From Holtermannia corniformis (Eukaryota > Basidiomycota > Tremellomycetes > Holtermanniales), in contig BCIJ01000006.1 in the NCBI GenBank assembly GCA_001599935.1, forward strand, positions 499,931 to 563,930: a stretch of DNA of 64,000 nt, given 5' to 3'. The position numbers and the translations under genes are program-made. This document shows positions 22,371 through 31,924 of this stretch, one piece after another. How positions within the stretch are numbered: the stretch's first letter is position 1; each line of letters opens with the position of its first letter. The notes beneath the pieces were generated by a model, which was not told where the DNA came from, ran no database searches, and saw nothing but the letters and a program-made list of their open reading frames with translations.

Positions 22371-24301
22371 TCATGCAAAGTACTGGGCGAGGAGAGCGTC
22401 AGTTCGCACCACTGTTATAGCATGACCGTCACTCACGAAGTGGTCGTTCTTCTTCTTGGCTTGCACCTCGAGAATGCCACTACGCACTCGTCAGCACTCG
22501 TCCGAACTGGCCCATCAACGCACCCATGGAAGTGCTCATGGTTCAGCAACGACCCGTTCTCTCGCAAGCAGATCATGCCCGCCTCGACCGCGACTTGCTT
22601 GAGCTGAGCACCGTTCATTTCTTCAGTCGAGCGCGCCAACTCCTCAAAGCTAAGACGCGTCAGCACTGGATCGCAGGATCCCAGTCGTGAACATACTTGA
22701 CATCAGGCCCGACAGCCATCTTCCGCGAGTGGATTTCGAGAATGCGCGCGCGCGCCTCCTCGTTCGGCAATGGGAACTCAATCTTGCGGTCTAGCCGACC
22801 AGAGCGAAGCAGCGCCGGATCAAGGATGTCGATACGGTTGGTGGCGGCAATGACCTGCAAGGCATCAGCTCTGTCACCTATCCGGGTACAAGCACTGCAC
22901 TACGCACTTTGATCCTGGTGTCGCTCGAGAATCCATCGAGCTGGTTCAGGAGCTCGAGCATCGTCCGCTGCACTTCACGATCACCTGATTTGTCCGAGTC
23001 GAAGCGCTTGGTGCCGATCGCGTCGAGCTCATCGATGAAGATGATGGTTGGCGCCTTTTCCTTGGCAAGTTCGAATGCGTCGCGAACGAGCTTGGCGCCG
23101 TCACCGATGAACATTTGGACGAGTGATGGACCGGCCAGCTTGAGGTAGCACGCGCTCGTCTGCGCCGCACACGCCCTAGCGAGCAGTGTCTTGCCTGTAC
23201 CTGCCCAGCGTCAGTCGTCATCATGCGCGTAGTGTGAATTCTCACCTGGTGGACCATACATCAAAGCACCCTTGGGCGGTGTGATACCGAGCGTCTTGAA
23301 CTTTTCCGCCTGTTGCATTGGCAACACGCTGCAATCGTCAGTCTCTGCTGACGTCCAGTCGAAACACCCACATGGCCTCGACCAACTCTTCAATCTGCTT
23401 TTCCAGCCCACCGATATCGGTATACGTCTCTGTCGGTCGTTCGTCTACCTCCATTGCCTTGACGCGCGAGTCGTACTCTGCGAGCATGGGGTCAGCTTGA
23501 TCGTGAGCTCGACCAGGGCGAGAGCTTACCAGCCGGCAGTGTGTCCAGGATCAAGTACGAGTCCTTGTTGACGCCGATCAGATCTCCCGGGCGCAGCTTC
23601 TCAGCCGGGACCAAGCCAATGACGGGAAGAAAGATGGTCTGGTCGTCGTCAGCCGATGCCGGTGGTCAATCCAAGTCTGCACACTGACTTGGCGAGTACT
23701 CGTCTTGATGACGGCGCACTTGCCCTTCTTTGCCGCGTTCTCATTCTTTGCCGCGCCGTCCTGCTCCTCTGCGTCTACGTCGAGGATCTACGTGCGCATC
23801 AGCACCTCGTCGTTCGGTCGACCCGGTCCACGACGGACCTCGACAACGTTCGAGACAAGGTAAGGCAGGACCTTGTTCTGCTTAATCTTGGTCGTGTTGT
23901 CACCAATCTTCTCTGCCATCTGATCGCGCTCGTGCATCAACCGCAGGTTTTCCTGCCTCATCATCTGTGCGTCCCAGTAAGCTACAGCCGAGACTGGAAC
24001 CAGACGGAACATGCCTTGATCTCATTATCAATCATCCGGATCTGCAGCTTCAAGTCTTCTGGGCTCGACTGGTACGCGTCAGCTACGGCTGGTGGGCAGT
24101 AGCGGCCAGACTGACCTCTTTGATGCTGTCTGGCAGATCCTCAAACGTGTCCTCTTTCGGTGCCTCCTCCATGACTGCATCTTCGCCCGAGCTCGCCGCT
24201 TGCTGGCCCTCGGCCGACGCGGCGCTCGTCTCTGTCTCTGGCTTGGGTACCGACGCGCCCTCTGTCGGCTGCTGAGGAGGGTCTGATGCTGGCGCTGACA
24301 T
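22371..24301 (-). CDS. RPT5: 26S proteasome AAA ATPase subunit Rpt5
   Basis: Rpt5 is one of six ATPases of the 19S base that unfold substrates and open the 20S gate. The N-terminus ([20 protein letters not shown]) is acidic and disordered. Next come the coiled coil ([36 protein letters not shown]) and the OB domain ([31 protein letters not shown]). In the AAA domain are Walker A GPPGTGKT, Walker [12 protein letters not shown], and sensor/arginine finger ([20 protein letters not shown]). The C-terminal domain is [20 protein letters not shown]. The final exon is tiny: after NDHF a 54-nt intron leads to TACTTTGCATGA, so the tail is FYFA. Confidence 0.95.
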
Positions 24302-24472
24302 TGTTGCTGGTGGTAACTCGCGCTGTCGATGGTCGAGAGTCGCTCACGCAGCGTCACCAGCGGGAAATGACGTGGCACGTGCATCACGCCCGGCAAACAT
24401 GAACGCAAACGCTTGTCATGATCTACTACTCTGTATAGTACAGGCCCCTCGTATGCAGCTTCACCAACACGA

Positions 24473-27086
24473 TTAGTCAACCCTGAACATCCGTCAGTAT
24501 CATTGCCAGCATCATCAAAAGCACTCACTCCTCCATCGAGCCACCAGTCTCCTCCTCGAGAGCCGGGACCTCGGACGCCGAGGCCTCGGGAGCGGCAACG
24601 TCAGTGTCGACGCTGAGACCGAGCGCAATCATCCGGGTGATGCGGTTCGCGAACGAGGTCGGGTCTTCGAGCGTGAAGCCCGAAGTGAGCAGAGCAGTCT
24701 CGAACAGGAGGAAGGTGAGGTCGCGGACAGTCTTGTCAGCCTTGTCCTCGGCCACCTTGGCCTTGAGCTCCTTGATGATCGGGTGCGAGGGGTTGAGCTC
24801 CATCGTCTTCTTCGACGACATGTACGACGACACTGCGCTCGGTCAGTCTGCGCGCTCGGTCAGGTTGCGATCGACTCACTCGACGAGTCACGGAGAGCCT
24901 GGGCGCGCATGACGCGCTCCATGCCGGCCGACCACCCAAACTGGCCAGTTACGAGCACACAGGGCGACTCGGTGATGCGGTTCGAGACGACAACCTTTTC
25001 AACCTTGTCACCAAGAGTCTCCTTGATGGCCGAGCAGAGACCCTCGTAGGCCTTTACGTCGGCCTCGCGGGTAGTCTTCTCCTCCTCGGTCTCCTCGAGC
25101 TCGAGACCCTCCTTGGAGACGCAGACGAGCTTCTTGCCGTCAAACTCCTTGAGCTGGGTCACGGCGTACTCGTCAATGGGGTCGACGAGGAGAAGAACCT
25201 CGAAGCCCTTCTTCTTGAGAACCTCGAGGAAGGGAGAGTCCTTGACGGCGACGAGAGACTCGCCGGTCAGGTAGTAGATTGACTTTTGAACCTCGGGCAT
25301 GCGGGTAATGTAGTCCTTGAGCGACGTCTGCTCGTCGACCGACTTTGTCGAGTGAAAGCGGAGGAACTCTGCGAGCTTGCTGCGGTTCTGTGCGTCCTCG
25401 TGGATACCGAGCTTGAGGTTCTTGGCAAACGCAGTGTAGAACCTAGATGGCGTCAATACGCAATTCCGCGATCAACGTATCGACCTACTTGTCAAAGTTG
25501 TCCTTGTCCTCGGCAATCTCCGAGATGAGCGAGATGGCAGCCTTGACCAAGTGCTTGCGGATGACCTTCATGATCTTGTTCTGCTGCAGCGTCTCACGCG
25601 AAATGTTGAGCGGGAGGTCCTCAGAGTCGACAATACCCTTGACGAACGAGAGGTACTCGGGCTGAAGAGCCAATCAGCCCGATTCGATCGTACAGCAAAT
25701 CACTCACGAGGAGGTCGTTGTCCGTGTCCGAGATGAAGACGCGGCGAACGTAGAGCTTGATCGACGACTTGGACTTTTTCGTCTCGAACAAGTCGAACGG
25801 CGCGCGCTTGGGAATGTACAAGAGCGACTTGAACTCGAGCTGGCCCTCGACCGACATGTGCTTGTGTGCGAGCGCATCCTCCCAGTCGTTCGACATGGCC
25901 TTGTAGAACGTGTTGTACTCCTCGTCGGTAATCGTCTTCGGGTCACTATGAGTCGTCAGCCACTGCTTTGACGGTTCGACAGGCAACGCACCGAGTCCAA
26001 AGAGGCTTGGTCTTGTTGAGCTCCTCGTTCTCGGTCGTGATCTCCTTGACCTTCTTGGTCTTCTTGGTCTTGGTGGCCGAGTCCTCGTCCTCGACCTCTT
26101 CAATCTTCGAGTCACCCTCCTTGACGTCCTCGTCGTCCTCGACCTCCTTCTCGACCTCCTTGGAGACGACGAGCTGGATCGGGTACGAGATGAACTCGGA
26201 GTGCTTCTTGACAATCTCCTTGATCTTCTTCTCCTCGAGGTACTCGAGCTGGTCATCCTTGAGGAAGAGCTGCGACATGTCAGTGCTGCAGCTGACGACT
26301 CTGCAGAACCCACCTTCATCGAGGTACCGCGGCCGAGGCGCTCGCCCTCAGTGTCCTCGGTGATGGTAAAGGTACCACCGGCAGCCGACTCCCAAATGTA
26401 CTGCGAGTCATCGTTGTGCTTGGTCGTGACAACGACGCGCTCGGCCACGAGGTAGGCAGAGTAGAAACCAACACCGAATTGACCAATCATGGAAATGTCG
26501 GCACCCGACGAGAGAGCCTCCATGAAGGCCTTGGTACCCGATTTGGCGATCGTACCGAGCCTAAGAGTGATTAGCATTCGCTGATCGCTGATCGCCACCA
26601 AGAGGCGACTTACGAGTTGATGAGGTCGGCCTTGGTCATACCGATACCCGAGTCACGGATGGTGAGCGAGCCCTCCTCCTTGTTGGGGATGATGCGGATG
26701 AAGAGCTCGGGCTCAGACTCGAGCTGCGCCGGGTCGGTCAACGCCGAGTAGCGGCTACAGGACATCAGTACAGTGTACAACGCGCAACGCGAGCACCGAC
26801 ATCTTGTCGCAGGCATCGGACGCTGAGCGATATCAGTCTCGAACGATTGGTCGCCCGCCGTACGTACAGTTTGAGATGAGTTCACGAAGAAAGATTTCCT
26901 TGTTCGAGTAGAACGTGTTGATGATGAGATCAAGCAGCTGCGAGACTAGGGGCTGTGTGAGACAAGCCTTGGGAAAAGTGAGCGTTCGACGTACTCTCGG
27001 CTATGGTCCACGTCAGCGTCTGGTCAACGGTGGGAGGTGATGCTGAGCTTACCCTGGAATCCAAAAGTCTCAGGTTGGGCAGACAT
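24473..27086 (-). CDS. HSP90: Cytosolic Hsp90 chaperone
   Basis: Hsp90 is an ATP-driven dimeric chaperone for kinases, receptors and other clients. The N-terminal GHKL ATPase is complete: [55 protein letters not shown] and [21 protein letters not shown] highly charged linker follows ([19 protein letters not shown]). The middle domain has [20 protein letters not shown] and [19 protein letters not shown]. The C-terminal dimerisation domain ends in MEEVD. Two features are only seen after splicing: a 6-nt exon supplies AE of FQAEI, and the last intron (24483-24528) splits the Glu codon so that the tail reads SMEE-V-D. About eight introns in all. The 530-bp upstream region is the promoter. Confidence 0.97.
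24483..24528 (-). other. Intron splitting the HSP90 MEEVD tail
   Basis: Without splicing, the frame stops at MEE. Removing this 46-nt intron (donor GA|GTGAGT, branch near ATACTGACGG, acceptor TGTTCAG) joins GA to GGTTGACTAA and gives GAG-GTT-GAC-TAA, which is Glu-Val-Asp-stop. The last coding exon is therefore only 10 nt including the stop. Confidence 0.92.
26946..27052 (-). other. 6-nt microexon of HSP90 with its two introns
   Basis: The microexon CCGAGA (plus 26995-27000) lies between a 52-nt intron (27001-27052, donor GTAAGC, acceptor CATAG) and a 49-nt intron (26946-26994, donor GTACGT, acceptor CCTAG). The join G|CC GAG A|TC gives Ala-Glu-Ile and completes FQAEISQLL, a stretch nearly invariant in Hsp90. 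Skipping it would leave FQVSQLL. Confidence 0.85.
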
Positions 27087-27619
27087 TTTGATCTGCGAGG
27101 AACGTCAGCATAGTGATTTGATTGGAAAGGCTATGCAGTAGCAGAAAGTCGAGCACGGCCTTGCCGCTGCACCGCAGGCAAGCAAGTGAAGCAGGTTGCT
27201 GCACGTAGAGCCCGACTCGCATGACTCGGCCGTCGGCTACACACAGCTTCCAAGAGTCCAAGTGGGATAGTGCATACAAGGGTACCAGCAGGCATGCAAG
27301 TCGCTACCACGTCACAGGAGCCTGCCACGGCTCCATGGGCGCCCTTGCATGCCAGTCCAGGAGCGCGCAAAGCACAACGAGCACGCGCAGTCCCTATCCC
27401 ACACCCGTGTTCGCACTCACCGAGAGTTGATAGTGTGTAGAGCGGGGATCCGACGCGGTGACGGTTTTATACAGACGGAAAAAGATGGAAGGATGCCGGT
27501 CGAAGAATCTGGAAGGGGCGACCGATGTGGGGTTAGCACGCGTCGACGGCTGACGTGGCGCGAGACGAGGATCGCATACTGCACAACTGCTCTACCCCTG
27601 TACATGCCCTATTGCCAGA
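27087..27619. promoter_or_regulatory. HSP90 promoter / RAD7-HSP90 intergenic region
   Basis: About 530 bp with no convincing gene. On the HSP90 side, GAA/TTC blocks occur (for example around 27478-27518: GGAAAAAGATGGAAGG and GTCGAAGAATCTGGAAGG) that recall imperfect heat-shock elements, but I see no perfect nGAAnnTTCnnGAAn run. Confidence 0.35.
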
Positions 27620-29929
27620 CTATATCGCGTGTGTCTCGATCCCAATGACCTGGTGACCGTCAGCTCCATCATTCCACCGTGACAAGCTACTGCACTGACC
27701 TTGACGCCCTTTTTGCGCGGGATCGCGTCCGTGAGTAGATTGCAGCCTGTCGCCATCAGTCCATCCCGTCGCACGAGCCCAGACGCACCCCAGACGTAGA
27801 TCACCTCGATCGCATCGCAGCGCTCCAACACGTCCTTGACGACATAGTCGGTCACCAGGCGACACCAACCAAGATCGAGCTGTTTCAGGCTCGAGCACTT
27901 GACGAGCTCGGTCTGCATCGTCTTGTCATCGAGCGTTTTCCACCCGAGCAGACTGAGCCGCTCGACGGCCTTGCCGCTGTGCGCGACGATTGCACGCAGA
28001 GCGGCTCCGGCGCACTCGTGTCCCTTTTCCAGGTCGATGACGCTCAGTCCCGGTCTCGCGCGCTCACGCAGGTCGTTGAACAGCGCGGCGACGGCCTCGT
28101 CTGCGAAATCGAGGTTGCGCAGGTAGAGCTCGCTCAGGTTTGGGCAATGTTTGGAGATCTCGAGCAGGAACTCGTTGGACAGATCGAGGTGGTTGCTGAG
28201 GTTCAAGACCTTGAGGTTGGCGCCCATGGTCGCGAGCAGGTCGGTTGTGGCCTCGTCCGTGATGGAGTTGGCACTTGGGTTGGCTAGGTTGAGCGAGACG
28301 AGGTGCTTGAGGCGCGAAATGACTGGAAGGAAGGTATCGCCCATGGCACCGACCTCGGCCAACCGGAGCTCTGTCAAGTCTGGACAGTGCTCGACAAGCG
28401 CTTCGAGGCACTCGAGGTTGAAGCGCGGGCTCTGCGTGATCAAGAAGCCCTTGAGACCGCGACCGACGAGCTTGAAGAAATCAATCCAGCCATCTTTACG
28501 CACGAGAAACGGCGCGTCGAGCTCGAGCCGCTCGAGCGACTGCAGGGTTTCACCCCATTTGCGCACGGCAGACGAGTCGAGCCGGCCGCAGAGGTCGAGT
28601 CGGAGGTGCGTCAGGTTTGGGCACAGATTCGAGAGGGCGATGAACGAGCTCGGGTCGAGCACTGCCATGTCAGCTGTGCGACTTTGATGCCCACCACCAC
28701 TCACAAGTGCAGTCGTACATGGCGAGCTCTCGCCGGTCAGTCGAGTAGAACAGGGTCGCCGCCTCGGGCGTACTGACAACGTCAGTGGAAGATCCATCTG
28801 GCTGTCAAACTCACAGCCGACGGCTCTTGGAGATGATCTTGCAGACCTTGTCCATATTGCCCATGCCGATATCGCCCAGCTGCTCGACATCTTCGATATA
28901 CTTGCCAATGATCTACCACCGTATCAGCTGCATCCTCTGCCGCAGGCACCGCGGACATACCCCGATGCACAAGTCGCCGAGGTCCTTGACGCCCTTGCGG
29001 ATCTCGTAGTGCGTAATCTTGGCTCGATTCTCCTTTTTCCGCCCCTTTGCGCCGCCACCGGCCGCACTCGCTCGCGGTTTCTTCGTCTTGGCATACGGAT
29101 CAATCTTGAGGGCAAGGCAGCATTCGTGGCACAGCCAGCTCGTAGGGTCCGAGGTCGGGTGCTCTTTTGTGTACGCCGTCTACGCGAATCAGTCTCGGTA
29201 GCGCACACCGTCATTGAACCAGACATACGACGATGAACTCTTTGCTGCACTCGCCGCAGTTCATCTTGTGCCCGATCCCCTTGAGTGCCGTACTGCCCTT
29301 GGGACCGGCGGCAGCCTTTTTGATAATGTTGCTCTGGCGATTCGGACCCTTGTTCACAAACGTCTCGTCGCCATCTAGATCGTCCGAATCGGGCTCGTCG
29401 GCTTTCGCCTTGCCCTTGCCTTTACCCGTGGGCACGCCAGGCTTCTTCGTCTTCTTATTGCTAGCTGGTGTTCCGTCCAGGTCGTCCGAGTCGTAAGCCT
29501 GCGCAACGGGATCAGCGGCGACTCGTCTCGTGCAGCGCCGCGTACCTCGTCTGAATCAACCGCCTTGCGCTTGCCCTTGCCTTTCCCACTGCCCCCTGCC
29601 GTCTCATCATCCCACTCTGGCGTGCCCTGACCCGGTTCGGTCGGGCCTGCCATAGTATTCGCTTCGGTCGGCAACACCTCGCCTACATCATACACCTGCG
29701 TTGTCGCCGTTGCGGCCGAGCCACTTCCCTCGGCCTGCTGCTGTGGTCCATTGAGATCGTTGCTGTTGCCATACGTCGTGAGCCGGTTGGCCGGTTGGAT
29801 GCCAATACCCTAGCATGGCATATCAGCTCGATGCGTCCGTATCGTCCGTGAGGAAAGACATACGGCCAAGAAGGACGTGAGAGCCGATGCTGGACCGCGC
29901 ACTGCCCCGCTCCGTGCTCCTCTTGCCAT
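27620..29929 (-). CDS. RAD7: Nucleotide-excision-repair LRR protein Rad7
   Basis: Rad7 works with Rad16 in global-genome nucleotide excision repair and is part of a Cul3-type ubiquitin ligase in yeast. Start MARGARSGAVRGPASALTSF, joined over an intron to LAGIGIQPANRLTTYGNSND, is typical. A long acidic and Lys-rich linker follows, with a repeated DSDDLDG motif. A zinc-ribbon-like part follows: HKMNCGECSKEFIVTAY and a later Cys-containing partner. The body is helical then leucine-rich repeat: ITHYEIRKGVKDLGDLCIGI, LSNLCPNLTHLRLDLCGRLD, LVEHCPDLTELRLAEVGAMG, ISKHCPNLSELYLRNLDFAD, KCSSLKQLDLGWCRLVTDYV. The last intron leads to VIGIETHAI and the stop at 27620. The gene diverges from the thymidylate kinase gene. 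Confidence 0.88.
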
Positions 29930-30096
29930 TGTTGCTTGCTGGTGCTCGCTGCAGTCCGATTTGCCGCCCGGTAAGTGATCCACCTCAGCTCACGGCGCGT
30001 ATCACATTTTACGCACAGACCTCCACTTTGCCACGTGACAACCCAAACGCGTGCATAGACGCGCAGCACTAGGCGGCAGCTGTACTCACCAGCAGA
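29930..30096. promoter_or_regulatory. RAD7/thymidylate kinase divergent promoter with CACGTG
   Basis: A gap of about 165 bp between two divergent starts contains CCACGTGAC at 30031-30039, a third CACGTGAC site in this window. Both flanking genes act in DNA metabolism. Confidence 0.45.
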
Positions 30097-30923
30097 ATGG
30101 CAGAGAACAAGGCAGGACCGAGTGGCAGGACCCGAGGCGCGTTCATCGTGCTCGAAGGACTCGATCGGTCGGGTAAGACGACGCAAGCGGCGTTACTCGA
30201 ACAACGGCTGCGAGATCAAGGCTACCAGGTGCGAGGGCAAAAGTTCCCAGGTGAGCTCGTCAAGCGCGCACGGCCAAGAGCTGAGTGATCGTGGCGTACA
30301 GACCGAACGACGCCGATTGGTCAAATGATCAATTCGTACCTCCAATCCAACCTAGAGCTCGATGACCGTGCGATCCACATGCTCTTTTGTGCGAACCGGT
30401 GGGAGTGCGCGTGAGTCGCTACGAGCCCGACTCGCTGCCGAAAAGTGCTGATCGGGATTATACTACTAGCGCGCAAATTCGCAACGACTTGGCAAACGGC
30501 ATCACGATCATTGCGGATCGCTATGCGTTCTCCGGCGCCGCGTTCACTTCGGCAAAGGTGACTTGACCCTGTCGCGTTACCAGCTAAGATCTCTAGGGGA
30601 TCGACCTCGAATGGTCTCTGCGACCCGATACGGGCCTGCCCGTGCCCGACCTCACGCTGTACCTGACGCTGCCTGCGCTCCAAGCGGCCCAGAGACAAGA
30701 CTATGGCGATGAGCGGTATGAGCGCCAAGAGTTCCAGGAGCGCGTCGCGCACGTGTTTCAGAGTGTACGAGAGAGGTTTACTAGCGTTCACGGCGAGGAG
30801 AAATGGGTCGATTTGGTAGGGGACGGAGGGGTGGCCGAGGTGGCCGAGGTGCTGTGGGAAACGGTCAGGCCCGTAGTGGAGCAGCCTGGGGGTGGAGATG
30901 GGCGGCAACTGTGGGAGCGGTAG
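30097..30923 (+). CDS. CDC8: Thymidylate kinase
   Basis: Phosphorylates dTMP to dTDP with ATP in dTTP synthesis. The start is MAENKAGPSGRTRGAFIVLE. The P-loop is GLDRSGKTTQ, followed by LLEQRLRDQGYQVRGQKFP. After an intron come TPIGQMINSYLQSNLELDDR (DRX-like region) and IHMLFCANRWE. Then IRNDLANGITIIADRYAFSG carries the DRY motif, and LEWSLRPDTGLPVPDLTLYL follows. The C-terminus has RYERQEFQERVAHVF. Length about 210 aa, normal. The stop is 28 bp from the stop of the facing GGQ-protein gene. Confidence 0.93.
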
Positions 30924-30951
30924 GTGATGGATCCAACGCTACATAAACATC

Positions 30952-31742
30952 CTACACTACGGGCTGGCCATCGGCACCGTTCTCTCCCGTCGTCTCGTCA
31001 GACCCTGTCAAAGCATCCACCCGCCCCTTTTTCTTCTTCTTCTTACCCCGGTTCAACTTTCTCCGCCGCTCCTTTTCCCACTTGACTTGATCTCTCGATA
31101 ACCCCGGAGTCAGCAGTTGCTCGACCTGAGTTGACAATCAGCGCTAGAGTCACCGCGTCTCCGGCACGGTCAGCCCAACCTTTTCCGCAAGGAGTTGCCT
31201 AGCGGCCCTCCGGTTCTGCTGCAACGACCTCGTAGGCTGGCATTGGACCCTGATCCCCGTCGGGACGTGCGTCAAGCACACCTGGAACGAGTTCTTGTCA
31301 ACACTAACCAGCCGACCTCCGGCGCACGCACAGAAGACGACGTCTTGTTGATACATTGCCCACCAGGCCCAGAGCCACGGACAAACTTTTCATCGAGCTC
31401 GTGTTCAGGCAGCTCGAGTTTAGGTTGCGTCGCGAGCAGTTTGTTGAGGCGCTTGATCGAGGTTGGGAGCGCTGGTTTGGCAGGGGAAGGGGACTGCGCC
31501 GGGGTAGATTAGCGAGCTGCAGACAGAGAGGAGATACGTACGTGTAATGATCCGGGTTCGGGGATTGCGTTTGAAGCCTTGTCACTGGACCAGCGCACGG
31601 TCGATGTATGCAACAGGGTGGATCTGAGCAGAGGTACTGCATTGGAATCAACCAGTTTGTGAGGTGTTGCACGAGTGATGCTGAACCATGTTCTCGTACA
31701 GAGTGCGCATGCACCAGCAACCCTTCCCAACGCCATCAGCAA
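30952..31742 (-). CDS. Mitochondrial release-factor-like peptidyl-tRNA hydrolase (GGQ, MTRFR/Pth4 type)
   Basis: These proteins have the catalytic GGQ domain of class I release factors but lack codon-reading domains, and rescue stalled mitochondrial ribosomes. The N-terminus (MLMALGRVAGACALCTRTWF to LLRSTLLHTSTVRWSSDK) is a clear mitochondrial presequence. The GGQ domain reads PEHELDEKFVRGSGPGGQCI, then NKTSSSVCLTHVPTGIRVQC and QPTRSLQQNRRAARQLLAEK. After the last intron the tail is VEQLLTPGLSRDQVKWEKER and then lysine-rich (RGKKKKKKGR), as usual for the ribosome-binding tails of this family. Three introns restore these joins. The second codon choice is the Met at position 3. Confidence 0.87.
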
Positions 31743-31924
31743 CTGTAGGAGTCTGTGCCGATCGTCAGAACCAAACAGAAGTGGGGGGTTCAGCTCAGTG
31801 CGGCGTTATTCCATATCCCCGAAGCTCGTAAACCTCACCGGATGGTATGATCCGCGGACCGCCACCTACTTTTGTTCTACCTGCACTTGACAGCACTCGC
31901 TTCCAGGCAATCTCAAAGCGCACA
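31743..31924. promoter_or_regulatory. Divergent promoter, GGQ protein / eIF3l
   Basis: About 180 bp between divergent starts; no stand-out motif. Confidence 0.35.

Noticed and set aside
27470..27520. Heat-shock elements before HSP90
   Set aside because: Several GAA-like blocks but no perfect alternating nGAAn/nTTCn array; not enough to call.
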